Assembly (NCBI GenBank): GCA_947372535.1
Contig: CANBUA010000114.1
Coordinates: 1-13,504, forward strand
DNA: 13,504 nucleotides
Direction: 5' to 3'
DNA from: Burkholderiales bacterium
GTDB lineage: Bacteria; Pseudomonadota; Gammaproteobacteria; Burkholderiales; Burkholderiaceae
A program made the position numbers and the translations under genes. Below are positions 1 through 8,198 of this stretch, in pieces. The notes under the pieces were generated by a model. It searched no databases, was not told the origin of the DNA, and saw only the letters and a program-made list of their open reading frames with translations. Each line of letters begins with the position of its first letter. The stretch's first letter is position 1.

Positions 1-6
1 GCCGCG

Positions 7-1911
7 GTGAACAATCAATGGTTCTCGAAGATTGCAGTCTGGCTGGTGGTGGCACTCGTGCTGTTCACCGTGTTCAAGCAGTTCGACCGCGCAAGCGGCG
101 GCGGCGCCCAGATTGGCTACTCCGATTTTCTTGAAGAGGTGCGCGCCAAACGCATCAAGAGCGTCACCTTGCAAGAGGGCGGCGGCGGCACCGAGATCCT
201 GGCCGTCACCAACGACGACAAGCGCATCCGCTCCACGGCCACTTACCTGGACCGTGGGCTCGTGGGCGACCTGATCAACAACGGCGTCAAGTTTGATGTC
301 AAGCCGCGCGAAGAGCCCTCGCTGCTGATGAGCCTGCTGGTGTCCTGGGGCCCCATGCTGCTGCTGATCGGCGTCTGGGTGTACTTCATGCGGCAGATGC
401 AGGGCGGAGGCAAGGGCGGGGCATTCAGCTTCGGCAAGAGCCGCGCCCGCATGCTGGATGAGTCCAACAACACCGTCACCTTTGCCGACGTCGCGGGTTG
501 CGACGAAGCCAAGGAAGAAGTGAAGGAGCTGGTCGACTTTCTGCGTGATCCGCAGAAGTTCCAGAAGCTGGGCGGCCGCATCCCCCGTGGCGTGCTGATG
601 GTCGGCCCTCCGGGCACCGGCAAGACGCTGCTGGCCAAGTCCATTGCGGGCGAAGCCAAGGTACCGTTCTTCACCATTTCGGGCTCCGACTTCGTTGAAA
701 TGTTCGTCGGCGTGGGCGCGGCCCGCGTGCGCGACATGTTCGAGCAGGCCAAGAAGAACGCCCCCTGCATCATCTTCGTCGATGAAATCGACGCCGTCGG
801 TCGTCACCGTGGTGCTGGCCTGGGCGGCGGCAACGACGAGCGCGAGCAAACCTTGAACCAGATGCTGGTCGAGATGGACGGCTTCGAGACCAATCTGGGT
901 GTGATCGTGATCGCAGCGACCAACCGCCCGGACATCCTCGACCCCGCGCTGCTGCGCCCAGGCCGTTTCGACCGCCAGGTGTATGTGACCCTGCCCGACG
1001 TGCGTGGCCGTGAACAGATCCTGAACGTGCACATCCGCAAGGTGCCGGTCGGACAGGACGTGCGCGCCGACATCCTGGCGCGTGGCACCCCGGGCTTCTC
1101 CGGCGCCGATCTGGCCAACCTGGTCAATGAATCCGCGCTCTTTGCCGCACGCCGCAGTGGCCGTGTGGTCGAGATGCAGGACTTCGAGAAGGCCAAGGAC
1201 AAGATCATGATGGGCCCCGAGCGCAAGTCCATGGTCATGCCCGAGGAAGAGCGCAGGAACACGGCTTACCACGAGGCCGGCCATGCCCTGGTCGCCCGCA
1301 TGCTGCCCAAGACCGATCCGGTGCACAAGGTCACCATCATCCCGCGCGGCCGAGCGCTGGGGGTGACCATGCAGTTGCCCGAAGGCGATCGCTACAGCAT
1401 GGACAAGCTGCGCATGATGGACACCATCTCGGTGCTGTTTGGCGGCCGCATTGCCGAAGAGGTGTTCATGCACCAGATGACCACGGGTGCGTCGAACGAC
1501 TTCGAGCGTGCCACGGCCATCGCCCGCGACATGGTCACGCGTTATGGCATGACCGATGAGCTGGGCCCCATGGTCTATGCCGACAACGAAGGCGAAGTCT
1601 TCCTGGGCCGATCGATCACCAAGACCACCAACATGTCTGAAGAGACGATGCAGAAGGTGGACAAGCAGATCCGCAAGATCATCGACGAGCAGTACGCCAC
1701 GGCGCGCAAGCTCATCGAAGACAACCAGGACAAGATGCACGCCATGGCCAAGGCCTTGCTCGAATGGGAAACCATCGATGCGGAGCAGATCGAGGACATC
1801 ATGCAAGGCCGCGAACCCCGTCCCCCCAAGGACTGGAACCCGCCTACCAAGCCCAACAGTGGCGGCCCCAAGCCCCCAGTGAGCACCGACGGCGCACCGG
1901 CTGCGGTCTGA
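7..1911 (+). CDS. ftsH: ATP-dependent zinc metalloprotease FtsH
   Basis: FtsH is the inner-membrane AAA+ protease that unfolds and degrades misassembled membrane proteins and short-lived regulators; it works as a hexamer with the catalytic part in the cytoplasm. The 634-residue protein has a first membrane helix at about 9-24, a short periplasmic domain, and a second helix at about 107-127. The AAA module carries Walker A GPPGTGKT (200-207), Walker B IIFVDE (255-260) and the second region of homology with RPGRFDR (317-323, arginine fingers). The protease domain has the zinc motif HEAGH (422-426) and a likely third ligand, Asp499, in TGASNDFE. The proline-rich C-terminal tail and the length are usual for the family. 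The start is GTG at 7; [13 protein letters not shown] matches the family N-terminus, but only six bases precede it, so its ribosome binding site cannot be seen. All key residues are intact. An intrinsic terminator follows 23 bp after the stop. Confidence 0.97.
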   Translation: MNNQWFSKIAVWLVVALVLFTVFKQFDRASGGGAQIGYSDFLEEVRAKRIKSVTLQEGGGGTEILAVTNDDKRIRSTATYLDRGLVGDLINNGVKFDVKPREEPSLLMSLLVSWGPMLLLIGVWVYFMRQMQGGGKGGAFSFGKSRARMLDESNNTVTFADVAGCDEAKEEVKELVDFLRDPQKFQKLGGRIPRGVLMVGPPGTGKTLLAKSIAGEAKVPFFTISGSDFVEMFVGVGAARVRDMFEQAKKNAPCIIFVDEIDAVGRHRGAGLGGGNDEREQTLNQMLVEMDGFETNLGVIVIAATNRPDILDPALLRPGRFDRQVYVTLPDVRGREQILNVHIRKVPVGQDVRADILARGTPGFSGADLANLVNESALFAARRSGRVVEMQDFEKAKDKIMMGPERKSMVMPEEERRNTAYHEAGHALVARMLPKTDPVHKVTIIPRGRALGVTMQLPEGDRYSMDKLRMMDTISVLFGGRIAEEVFMHQMTTGASNDFERATAIARDMVTRYGMTDELGPMVYADNEGEVFLGRSITKTTNMSEETMQKVDKQIRKIIDEQYATARKLIEDNQDKMHAMAKALLEWETIDAEQIEDIMQGREPRPPKDWNPPTKPNSGGPKPPVSTDGAPAAV

Positions 1912-1934
1912 TCCACCTGATCTGACTTCACCTG

Positions 1935-1963
1935 CAACGGGGCTTCGGCCCCGTTGTGCTTTT
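1935..1963 (+). terminator. Intrinsic terminator after ftsH
   Basis: A perfect 9-bp stem, CAACGGGGC (1935-1943) with GCCCCGTTG (1948-1956), is closed by a UUCG tetraloop and followed by TGCTTTT. This has the form of a rho-independent terminator for ftsH. It lies only 13 bp before the chosen folP start, so it may act as a partial terminator or attenuator if folP is co-transcribed with ftsH. Confidence 0.85.
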
Positions 1964-1964
1964 C

Positions 1965-1969
1965 AAGGA
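1965..1969 (+). promoter_or_regulatory. folP ribosome binding site
   Basis: AAGGA lies 7 nt before GTG 1977. It decides the folP start in favour of 1977. The in-frame GTG at 1956 uses the last base of the terminator stem and has no purine-rich site ahead of it. Confidence 0.65.
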
Positions 1970-1976
1970 CCAGTCC

Positions 1977-2804
1977 GTGATCTGGCAGACCACCCGTTTC
2001 GCCCTGGCGCTGTCGCGCCCTCTGGTCATGGGCATCGTCAACGTCACCCCTGATTCCTTTTCCGACGGTGGCCTGCATGCGGGGCCGAACCAGGCCATCG
2101 CACACGCCGAGCGCCTGGTGAAGGAGGGTGCTGACATTCTGGACATAGGCGGCGAGTCCAGCCGGCCAGGCGCGCCGGTGCTGTCGGTTGACGAAGAGTG
2201 GGCACGCATTGCGCCGGTCCTGCAGGCACTTGTGGCGCTGCAAGTGCCCCTGTCGGTGGACACCTGCAAGCCGGAAGTCATGCGGCGCGCGCTGGACCTG
2301 GGCGTGGACATCGTCAATGACATCCATGCGCTGGAAGCGCCAGGCGCGCTGGACGCCGTGGCCTCGCATGGCCAATGCGGCGTCTGCCTCATGCACATGG
2401 TCGGCGTGCCGGAAACCATGCAACAGCAGGCGCAGTACCACGACGTGGTGGCCCATGTAGCGGACTACCTGGGCGCACGGGCGGCGGTGGTCGAGGCCGC
2501 AGGCGTGGCGCACAAGCGCGTGTGCCTGGACCCGGGGATTGGTTTTGGCAAAACGCCGGAACACAACCTGGCGCTGTTGAGGCACCAGGAGGCCTTGCGG
2601 GCGCTGGGCTACCCCTTGCTCGTGGGTTGGTCGCGAAAGTCCACCTTGGGTCAGGTGACGGGCAGACCGGTGACCCAGAGGCTGGCGGGCAGCCTGGCGG
2701 CGGCCCTCATCAGTGCACAGCGAGGCGCCCGTGTGCTGCGGGTTCACGACGTGGCAGAGACGGTGGACGTCCTGAAAGTGTGGCAAGTTGCCGCACCGTC
2801 CTGA
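1977..2804 (+). CDS. folP: Dihydropteroate synthase FolP
   Basis: FolP condenses 6-hydroxymethyl-7,8-dihydropterin pyrophosphate with p-aminobenzoate to give dihydropteroate in cytoplasmic folate synthesis; it is the sulfonamide target. From GTG 1977 the protein has 275 residues, normal for this TIM-barrel enzyme. Visible motifs in order are MGIVNVTPDSFSDGG (18-32), DILDIGGESSRPGA (53-66, pterin side), SVDT (93-96), ND (114-115), CLMHM (137-141), DPGIGFGK (185-192), GWSRKS (217-222) and RVHDV (255-259). In the loop after CLMHM many homologues read MHMQG; here it is MHMVG, a conservative-looking change outside the main catalytic residues. The start was set by the AAGGA site and because the longer reading starts inside a terminator stem. 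folP followed by glmM is a common pair in proteobacteria; 91 bp separate the stop from the chosen glmM start. I see no clear promoter of its own. Confidence 0.95.
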   Translation: MIWQTTRFALALSRPLVMGIVNVTPDSFSDGGLHAGPNQAIAHAERLVKEGADILDIGGESSRPGAPVLSVDEEWARIAPVLQALVALQVPLSVDTCKPEVMRRALDLGVDIVNDIHALEAPGALDAVASHGQCGVCLMHMVGVPETMQQQAQYHDVVAHVADYLGARAAVVEAAGVAHKRVCLDPGIGFGKTPEHNLALLRHQEALRALGYPLLVGWSRKSTLGQVTGRPVTQRLAGSLAAALISAQRGARVLRVHDVAETVDVLKVWQVAAPS

Positions 2805-2895
2805 CCAGCCCCACCCCTAACTTCTGCGGCCCTGTCGATTCGCACCCGAAGGGGTGACAGAATTGCAGGCAATTCATAAAAAAATGGCACTCCAT

Positions 2896-4230
2896 ATGGC
2901 ACGTCAATATTTCGGGACGGATGGCATCCGCGGTACCGTTGGCCAAGATCCGATCACCCCGGATTTCGTTCTGCGCCTCGGGCATGCGGTGGGGCAGGTG
3001 CTGCGCCGCACGGAAGCACGGCCCACGGTGCTGATTGGCAAGGACACGCGCATTTCGGGTTACATGCTGGAATCCGCGCTGGAGGCGGGGTTCGCCTCTG
3101 CGGGCGTGGATGTCTGGCTGACGGGGCCCTTGCCCACGCCCGGCGTGGCCTACCTGACCCGCGCCTTGCGCCAGAGCCTGGGCGTGGTGATCAGCGCATC
3201 CCACAACCCGTATGCGGACAACGGCATCAAATTTTTCTCGGCCCGTGGTGAAAAACTGCCGGACAGCTGGGAACTTGATGTGGAAACCGCCTTGACGGCT
3301 GCGCCGCGTTGGGTGGACTCCCATTCGTTGGGCAAGGCTCGGCGACTGGAAGACGCACGTGGCCGTTACATCGAGTTCTGCAAGAGCACGTTCTCGTCAG
3401 CCTTGTCGCTCAAGGGGCTCAAGCTGGTGGTGGATGCCGCCCATGGTGCCGCATACCAGGTGGCGCCCAGCGTGTTCCACGAGTTGGGCGCAGATGTGGT
3501 CATGATCGGTGCGACACCGGATGGACTCAACATCAACGATGGGGTGGGGGCCACCCATCCTGAGGCGCTGGTCAAGGCGGTGGCTGAGCACCGCGCCGAT
3601 TACGGCATCGCGCTGGATGGCGACGCCGACCGCCTGTTGATCGTGGATGCCCAGGGGCGCATGTTCAATGGCGACGAGCTGCTCTACATCATGGTCGCCG
3701 ATCGGCTGTCGCAAGGCGAGTCGGTGCCGGGTGCTGTTGGCACCTTGATGACCAACATGGCGGTTGAACTGGCGCTGCAGGGCCGCGGGGTCGATTTTGT
3801 CCGCGCCAAGGTGGGTGATCGCTATGTGCTGGAAGAGTTGATGTGCCGTGGGTGGCAACTGGGTGGCGAAGGTTCAGGCCACCTGATCGCCCTGGACCGC
3901 CACACCACGGGTGACGGCATCGTCAGCGCCCTGCAGGTGTTGCAAGCCGTGGTTCGACAAGGCACCAGCCTGGCCGATTGGCTGGGTGGCGTGCAGTTGT
4001 TCCCGCAAAAGCTGATCAACGTGCGCCTGAAGCCTGGGCAGGACTGGTCGGCCAACCCGCTACTGGCCAAGGCACAGACCGAGGTGCTGAGCCGTCTGGC
4101 CGGCCGTGGGCGGGTGCTGATTCGCCCCTCTGGCACGGAGCCTCTGTTGCGCGTCATGGTGGAGGCCGAGGACGGTGCCCTGGCCAACCACTGCGCGCAA
4201 CAGTTGGTGGATGCCGTCCAGGCCGCATGA
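2896..4230 (+). CDS. glmM: Phosphoglucosamine mutase GlmM
   Basis: GlmM interconverts glucosamine-6-phosphate and glucosamine-1-phosphate, the step that commits carbon to UDP-GlcNAc for peptidoglycan and lipopolysaccharide. From ATG 2896 the protein has 444 residues, against about 445 in E. coli. It begins [13 protein letters not shown], the family N-terminus. The catalytic phosphoserine is Ser102 in SASHNP (100-105), the metal loop is DGDADR with Asp241, 243 and 245, and the substrate phosphate loop [11 protein letters not shown] lies near the C-terminus. These positions match the E. coli numbering, which supports this start. Two longer in-frame starts exist, GTG 2854 and ATG 2884, the latter after a run of A residues. 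No convincing Shine-Dalgarno precedes 2896, so 2884 (448 residues) remains possible. All four domains of the phosphohexomutase fold appear intact. Confidence 0.95.
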   Translation: MARQYFGTDGIRGTVGQDPITPDFVLRLGHAVGQVLRRTEARPTVLIGKDTRISGYMLESALEAGFASAGVDVWLTGPLPTPGVAYLTRALRQSLGVVISASHNPYADNGIKFFSARGEKLPDSWELDVETALTAAPRWVDSHSLGKARRLEDARGRYIEFCKSTFSSALSLKGLKLVVDAAHGAAYQVAPSVFHELGADVVMIGATPDGLNINDGVGATHPEALVKAVAEHRADYGIALDGDADRLLIVDAQGRMFNGDELLYIMVADRLSQGESVPGAVGTLMTNMAVELALQGRGVDFVRAKVGDRYVLEELMCRGWQLGGEGSGHLIALDRHTTGDGIVSALQVLQAVVRQGTSLADWLGGVQLFPQKLINVRLKPGQDWSANPLLAKAQTEVLSRLAGRGRVLIRPSGTEPLLRVMVEAEDGALANHCAQQLVDAVQAA

Positions 4231-4290
4231 TGGGAGAGTGACCATACCAGGAGCTTGCCGCGGCACGTCCTGCACATGCGACGCAATGCC

Positions 4291-4324
4291 AAAGGGCCCG
4301 GTCTTCCGGGCCCTTTCTCGTTTT
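4291..4324 (+). terminator. Intrinsic terminator after glmM
   Basis: A perfect 11-bp stem, AAAGGGCCCGG (4291-4301) and CCGGGCCCTTT (4306-4316) with loop TCTT, is followed by CTCGTTTT. It sits between glmM (+) and the convergent fasciclin gene (-), whose stop is at 4345. In the minus direction the stem ends in TTT but no U-tract follows, so it should stop glmM transcripts best and the opposing ones less well. Confidence 0.9.
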
Positions 4325-4344
4325 GGAGCAGGACGCTCAGACCA

Positions 4345-4848
4345 TCACTTCTTGGGTGGCGTCAGGACGCGGTCGATCACATGGACCACGCCGTTGCCGG
4401 TGGCCTGATCGGCCCGGATGACCAGGCTGTCGTCGGCGGTCACGAAGTCGCCGGCTTTGGACACGCCCAGCTTGCTGCCACCCAGAGTGGTCAGCGTGGT
4501 GGCGCCGCCGATGTCCGCGCTCTTCACGGTGCCGGGCACCACGTGGTAGCTGATCAAGGCTTTGAGGGCGTCCGGGTCTTTGGCCAGCTTTTCCATCGTG
4601 GCAGCGGGCAGGGCCTTGAAGGCTTCGTCGGTCGGGGCAAAGACGGTGACCGGGCCAGCGCCGTCCAGCGTGGATTGCAGGCCGGATTGCTTGGCCAGCT
4701 TGGCGAAGGTGCTCAGGTCAGGGGTCTGTTCTGCCAGTTGAGCGACGTTGGCCGCGGGGGCCTGGCCATTCAGGTTGGCGCATGCGGTCAAGGTCAGCAG
4801 GGCGGTCAGGGTGATGGCGCCCAGGGCGCGACGCGTGAACATGCTCAT
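4345..4848 (-). CDS. FAS1 (fasciclin) domain lipoprotein
   Basis: This is a single fasciclin (FAS1) domain protein of 167 residues, a family linked to adhesion in eukaryotes and of mostly unknown role in bacteria. The N-terminus MSMFTRRALGAITLTALLTLTAC has a twin-Arg charged start, a hydrophobic stretch and a lipobox LTA-C with Cys23, so it is probably a lipoprotein outside the cytoplasm. FAS1 signatures are VTVFAPTDEAFKALP (67-81, H1 box), LISYHVVPGTVKS (98-110) and NGVVHVIDRVLTPP (152-165, H2 box). The start ATG 4848 has GGAG (4856-4859) 7 nt upstream; an in-frame extension to 4947 would bury the signal peptide. The gene is divergent from pstS and shares with it a region rich in Pho-box sequences, including one promoter pointing this way. 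That suggests induction by phosphate limitation, which is inference. Family call is firm; function is unknown. Confidence 0.93.
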   Translation of the reverse strand: MSMFTRRALGAITLTALLTLTACANLNGQAPAANVAQLAEQTPDLSTFAKLAKQSGLQSTLDGAGPVTVFAPTDEAFKALPAATMEKLAKDPDALKALISYHVVPGTVKSADIGGATTLTTLGGSKLGVSKAGDFVTADDSLVIRADQATGNGVVHVIDRVLTPPKK

Positions 4849-4945
4849 GTGTGAACTCCAATGTGTGTCTGTGGATCGGGCCGCTTTCGGTGGGCGACTG
4901 TGGCCAACCGTCGGCATCCTGGCGGGTGACCAGGGCTTGACGGGC

Positions 4946-4979
4946 ACAATAGGTGCGTCATGTGACAGTCATGTGACGA
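4946..4979 (-). promoter_or_regulatory. Putative Pho-box promoter for the fasciclin gene
   Basis: Read on the minus strand, two heptamers TCGTCAC (4979-4973) and CTGTCAC (4968-4962) are separated by 4 nt, the 11-bp period of a PhoB box (consensus CTGTCAT-N4-CTGTCAT). After 10 nt comes TATTGT (4951-4946), a 4/6 match to TATAAT. This would start a transcript near 4939, giving a leader of about 90 nt before ATG 4848. The geometry is the same as that of the pstS promoter. PhoB binding and start site are inferred. Confidence 0.6.
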
Positions 4980-5006
4980 TGACAAGTCATCTCTGTCATA
5001 TGACAG
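4955..5006. repeat. Cluster of GTCA-NN-TGAC palindromic repeats
   Basis: GTCATGTGAC occurs at 4957-4966 and again at 4968-4977, exactly 11 bp apart. A third related element, GTCATATGAC, lies at 4995-5004 inside the perfect 14-bp palindrome CTGTCATATGACAG (4993-5006). Between them is GATGAC-AA-GTCATC (4978-4991), the same words in the opposite arrangement. The CTGTCAT arm equals the consensus PhoB heptamer. The cluster is probably a multi-site PhoB landing zone serving both divergent genes; another dimeric regulator is possible. Confidence 0.7.
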
Positions 5007-5048
5007 TGCGCTGAACGGGGCGGATTTGTGTGACAGCACACGGCCCAT

Positions 5049-5082
5049 GTGTCACATACGCGTCACAATCAATCATTACAGT
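5049..5082 (+). promoter_or_regulatory. Pho-box promoter of pstS
   Basis: Direct heptamers GTGTCAC (5049-5055) and GCGTCAC (5060-5066) are separated by ATAC, which gives the 11-bp period of a PhoB box. Ten bases further is TACAGT (5077-5082), a 4/6 match to TATAAT at the usual distance for a Pho box replacing the -35 element. Transcription would begin near 5089, about 40 nt before pstS. No good sigma-70 -35 is present, as expected for an activator-dependent promoter. Confidence 0.75.
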
Positions 5083-5128
5083 CCGCCGCATCACAAGAAC
5101 TGTGTCGCATGACGAGAAAGGCGAACTC

Positions 5129-6163
5129 ATGAACTTCCATATGATCCGCACGGCCGCCGCCGTTGCCCTGATGCTGGTTACCGGTGCCGCAATGGCCGAC
5201 GACGTGACGGGTGCAGGTGCCAGCTTCCCGGCGCCGTTGTATGCCAAATGGGCGGCTGCCTACAGCACCGCCACAGGTGTGCGCATCAACTACCAATCGG
5301 TGGGTTCGGGTGCCGGCATCAAGCAGATCAAGGCCAAGACCGTTGACTTTGGTGCCTCGGACATGCCGCTGAAGGATGATGAGTTGGCCAAGGAAGGCCT
5401 GGTGCAGTTCCCCACCGTGATCGGCGGCGTGGTGCCGGTGGTCAACGTCAAGGGCATCGGCCCGGGTCAGCTGAAGTTGACGGGCGAAGTGCTGGGCAAC
5501 ATCTACCTGGGCAAGATCACCAAGTGGAATGACGCCGCCATCGTGGCCCTGAACCCTGGCCTGGCTTTGCCTGACACCACGATCGCACCGGTGCGCCGCG
5601 CCGATGCCTCGGGCACCAGCTTCATCTTCACGAACTACCTGTCGAAGGTGAACGCCGAGTGGGCGAAGAACGTCGGTTTTGACACCTCCGTCAAGTGGCC
5701 CACGGGTGCGGGTGGCAAGGGCAACGAGGGCGTGTCCGCCTTCGTGCAGCGCCTGCCCAACTCGATCGGCTATGTGGAATACGCCTACGCCAAGCAGAAC
5801 AAGATGTCTCACGTGGCCCTGAAGAATGCCGCCGGCAACTTCGTGGAACCGGACGACAGCACCTTCAAGGCCGCTGCGGCGGCTGCCGAATGGCAGAAGT
5901 CTTTCTATCAGGTGCTGACCAACCAGGCCGACAAGAACGCCTGGCCCCTGAGCGGCGCCACCTTCATCCTGATGCACAAGAGCCAGGACAAGCCGGCTCA
6001 GGGCTCGGCCACGCTGAAGTTCTTCGAATGGGCCTACAACACCGGTGACAAGACGGCGGCCGATCTGGAGTACGTGGCGCTGCCGGCGTCGGTGAAGGAT
6101 CTGGTGCGCAAGCAGTGGGCTTCCATCGGGGACGCATCGGGCAAGGCTATCGCCTACAAGTGA
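5129..6163 (+). CDS. pstS: Periplasmic phosphate-binding protein PstS
   Basis: PstS is the substrate-binding protein that captures inorganic phosphate in the periplasm and delivers it to PstCA. The 344-residue protein starts with a signal peptide ([23 protein letters not shown], probable cut after Ala23, AMA-DD). Phosphate-ligand segments are [14 protein letters not shown] (28-41), SVGSGAG (57-63), FGASD (74-78) and RRADASGTS (156-164); Arg157, Ser161 and Thr163 keep the spacing of the E. coli ligands Arg135, Ser139 and Thr141. Start ATG 5129 has AAAGG (5117-5121) 7 nt upstream. The reading frame is open back to 5030, but that extension covers the Pho-box promoter and destroys the signal peptide. 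It is the first gene of the operon and has a Pho box about 60 bp upstream. The downstream spacer can form a stem-loop that may keep pstS mRNA more abundant than the rest. Confidence 0.97.
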   Translation: MNFHMIRTAAAVALMLVTGAAMADDVTGAGASFPAPLYAKWAAAYSTATGVRINYQSVGSGAGIKQIKAKTVDFGASDMPLKDDELAKEGLVQFPTVIGGVVPVVNVKGIGPGQLKLTGEVLGNIYLGKITKWNDAAIVALNPGLALPDTTIAPVRRADASGTSFIFTNYLSKVNAEWAKNVGFDTSVKWPTGAGGKGNEGVSAFVQRLPNSIGYVEYAYAKQNKMSHVALKNAAGNFVEPDDSTFKAAAAAAEWQKSFYQVLTNQADKNAWPLSGATFILMHKSQDKPAQGSATLKFFEWAYNTGDKTAADLEYVALPASVKDLVRKQWASIGDASGKAIAYK

Positions 6164-6165
6164 TG

Positions 6166-6217
6166 AACGAGGTCCGGTGAGGGGCGGGCGTTTCGTACGC
6201 CTCACATCGGCTTCGTT
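6166..6217 (+). other. Intercistronic stem-loop after pstS
   Basis: Directly after the pstS stop, nested complementary blocks pair in order: AACGA (6166-6170) with TCGTT (6213-6217), CCG (6174-6176) with CGG (6208-6210), GTGA (6177-6180) with TCAC (6202-6205), and GGCGT (6187-6191) with ACGCC (6197-6201) around TTCGT. There are internal loops and a left-side bulge at about 6181-6186. No U-tract follows, so it is not a classical terminator. A role in mRNA 3'-end protection or processing is inference. Confidence 0.5.
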
Positions 6218-6288
6218 GAGTCAAAACAGACTGAGTTGCAGCAAGCAGTTCCAATGATGTTGATTGCCTTCATGGACGGAGTTCGCCA

Positions 6289-7323
6289 ATGACCGCCATC
6301 CTCCCCGCTGACGCGGATGACGCTGCAGAAATGCCCGCACGGCCCGATCGCCGGCGACAGCCCATGACCAATCCTCCCGGTTCTCGTGCCGCGTCGCCAC
6401 TGGCCGATGCCGTCTTTGCTCTGGCTGCCAAGGCTGCCGCGGTGCTCACCCTGAGCCTGTTGCTGGGCATCATTGGCTCGCTGATCTATGGCGCCTGGCC
6501 TGCCATCCAGACCTATGGCCTGAGCTTCCTGTGGCGCACCGAATGGGATCCTGTCAAGGACGAGTACGGTGGCCTGGTCATGATCTACGGCACCTTGATG
6601 ACGTCGTTTGTGGCGTTGCTGATTGCGGTGCCGGTGAGCTTCGGGATTGCGATGTTCCTGACCGAGCTGTCGCCCAACTGGCTGAAGCGGCCTTTGGGCA
6701 TTGCGGTCGAACTGCTGGCGGCCGTGCCGTCCATCGTGTACGGCATGTGGGGCCTGCTGGTGTTCGGCCCGATCCTGGCCGAGTATGTGCAGGTGCCCTT
6801 GCAGTCCCTGACTCAGGGCGTGCCCTATGTGGGCGCGTTCTTCAGCGGCCCGCCGGTGGGGATCGGCATCCTGTCGGCCGGCATCATCCTGGCCATCATG
6901 ATCATCCCCTTCATCGCTTCGGTGATGCGCGATGTGTTCGAGGTGACCCCGCCCATGCTCAAGGAGTCGGCCTATGGTCTGGGCTCCACCACCTGGGAGG
7001 TGGTCTGGAAGGTGGTGCTGCCGTACACCAAGACTGGTGTGGTGGGCGGCATCATGCTGGGCCTGGGGCGCGCACTGGGTGAAACCATGGCCGTGACCTT
7101 CGTGATCGGCAACATGAACCAGCTGCAATCGCTGTCAGTGTTCGAGGCGGCCAACAGCATCACCTCGGCGCTGGCCAACGAGTTTGCCGAAGCGGGCGAA
7201 GGCCTGCATCAGGCCTCGCTGATCTACCTGGGCCTGATCCTGTTCTTCATCACTTTTGTGGTCCTGGCTTTCTCCAAGGTGCTGCTTGCTCGACTGCAGA
7301 AGTCCGAAGGAACCCGCGCATGA
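6289..7323 (+). CDS. pstC: Phosphate ABC transporter permease PstC
   Basis: PstC is one of two membrane subunits forming the high-affinity phosphate channel. The 344-residue protein has a hydrophilic N-terminal tail of about 40 residues, then about six membrane helices, the first at roughly 42-68. The cytoplasmic EAA-type loop that contacts PstB reads [20 protein letters not shown] (224-243). It is followed by [10 protein letters not shown] (260-269) with Arg261 and Glu265, the charged pair of PstC implicated in transport. The start ATG 6289 has GGAG (6278-6281) 7 nt upstream; a second Met in frame at 6364 lacks a good site, and starting there would remove the first 25 residues of the tail. 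The pstS-pstC gap is 125 bp and holds a stem-loop and no visible promoter. The stop overlaps the pstA start by 4 bp (ATGA), so the two permeases are translationally coupled. Confidence 0.96.
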   Translation: MTAILPADADDAAEMPARPDRRRQPMTNPPGSRAASPLADAVFALAAKAAAVLTLSLLLGIIGSLIYGAWPAIQTYGLSFLWRTEWDPVKDEYGGLVMIYGTLMTSFVALLIAVPVSFGIAMFLTELSPNWLKRPLGIAVELLAAVPSIVYGMWGLLVFGPILAEYVQVPLQSLTQGVPYVGAFFSGPPVGIGILSAGIILAIMIIPFIASVMRDVFEVTPPMLKESAYGLGSTTWEVVWKVVLPYTKTGVVGGIMLGLGRALGETMAVTFVIGNMNQLQSLSVFEAANSITSALANEFAEAGEGLHQASLIYLGLILFFITFVVLAFSKVLLARLQKSEGTRA

Positions 7324-8198
7324 ACACGCTTCGCTCGCAAGAATTTCAGGCCCTGCAAGCCATTCGGTCCAAACGGCATGCGGTTCGCAAGCGCACCAAC
7401 TACATCGCCCTGGCCTTGTCTCTGGGGGCCATGGCCTTCGGTCTGGTGTGGCTGGTGTGGATCCTGGTGGAGACCATCCGCCTGGGTGTGGGTGGCCTGG
7501 CCCTGAGCACCTTCACGGAAATGACCCCGCCACCGCAAGACGCGGGTGGCCTGGCCAACGCCATCATGGGCTCGCTGATGATGGTAAGCCTGGCCACGGC
7601 CATTGGCACCCCGGTGGGTGTGATGGCAGGCATCTACCTGGCCGAGTATGGTCAACGCGGCTGGCTGGGCAGCGTCACCCGCTTCATCAACGACATCCTG
7701 CTGTCGGCGCCTTCCATTGTGGTGGGGCTGTTCATTTACTCGACCGTGGTGGCGCCCAGCCATTCCTTCTCGGGTTGGGCAGGCGTGCTGTCGCTGGCGC
7801 TGATCGTGGTGCCGGTGGTCATCCGCACCACCGAGAACATGTTGACCCTGGTTCCCAATGCCCTGCGTGAAGCTGCCTATGCGCTGGGCACGCCCAAGTG
7901 GCGTGTGATCGGCACGATCACGCTCAAATCGGCCCGCGCTGGGGTGATCACGGGCATCTTGCTGGCGGTCGCCCGCATTTCGGGTGAGACCGCGCCGCTG
8001 CTGTTCACGGCCTTGTCCAACCAGTTCTGGAGTTCAGATCTCAGCCACCCGATGGCCAGCCTGCCCGTCACCATTTTCAAGTTCGCGATGAGCCCCTACG
8101 AGAACTGGCAGAAGCTGGCCTGGGCAGGGGTCTTCCTCATCACCGTGGGTGTGCTGGCGCTGAACATCATTGCCCGCACCCTGTTCCGTCAGCGTTGA
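7320..8198 (+). CDS. pstA: Phosphate ABC transporter permease PstA
   Basis: PstA pairs with PstC to form the phosphate channel in the inner membrane. It has 292 residues: a charged N-terminal stretch, a first membrane helix at about 28-50, and further helices at about 82-108, 125-145, 153-170, 205-230 and 265-288. The EAA-type loop reads [20 protein letters not shown] (181-200). It is followed by [14 protein letters not shown] with Arg219 and Glu223, the counterpart of the PstC charged pair. The ATG at 7320 overlaps the pstC stop as ATGA. The stop codon TGA (8196-8198) lies in the centre of a long inverted repeat. The family assignment is firm from the paired motifs and the gene order. Confidence 0.96.
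   Translation: MNTLRSQEFQALQAIRSKRHAVRKRTNYIALALSLGAMAFGLVWLVWILVETIRLGVGGLALSTFTEMTPPPQDAGGLANAIMGSLMMVSLATAIGTPVGVMAGIYLAEYGQRGWLGSVTRFINDILLSAPSIVVGLFIYSTVVAPSHSFSGWAGVLSLALIVVPVVIRTTENMLTLVPNALREAAYALGTPKWRVIGTITLKSARAGVITGILLAVARISGETAPLLFTALSNQFWSSDLSHPMASLPVTIFKFAMSPYENWQKLAWAGVFLITVGVLALNIIARTLFRQR

Noticed and set aside
1575..2786. Minus-strand open frame of 403 codons opposite ftsH end and folP
   Set aside because: Crosses a terminator and two conserved genes; no family motifs seen.
4849..4947. Upstream extension of the fasciclin frame on the minus strand
   Set aside because: It would bury the lipoprotein signal peptide; ATG 4848 has GGAG 7 nt upstream and a clean lipobox.
5030..5128. 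Upstream extension of the pstS frame
   Set aside because: It covers the Pho-box promoter and -10 element and would place 33 residues before a normal signal peptide; ATG 5129 has a good ribosome binding site.
5069..6205. Minus-strand open frame of 378 codons opposite pstS
   Set aside because: Antisense to a clear pstS with intact ligand motifs; composition is that of a shadow frame and it would run through the Pho promoter.
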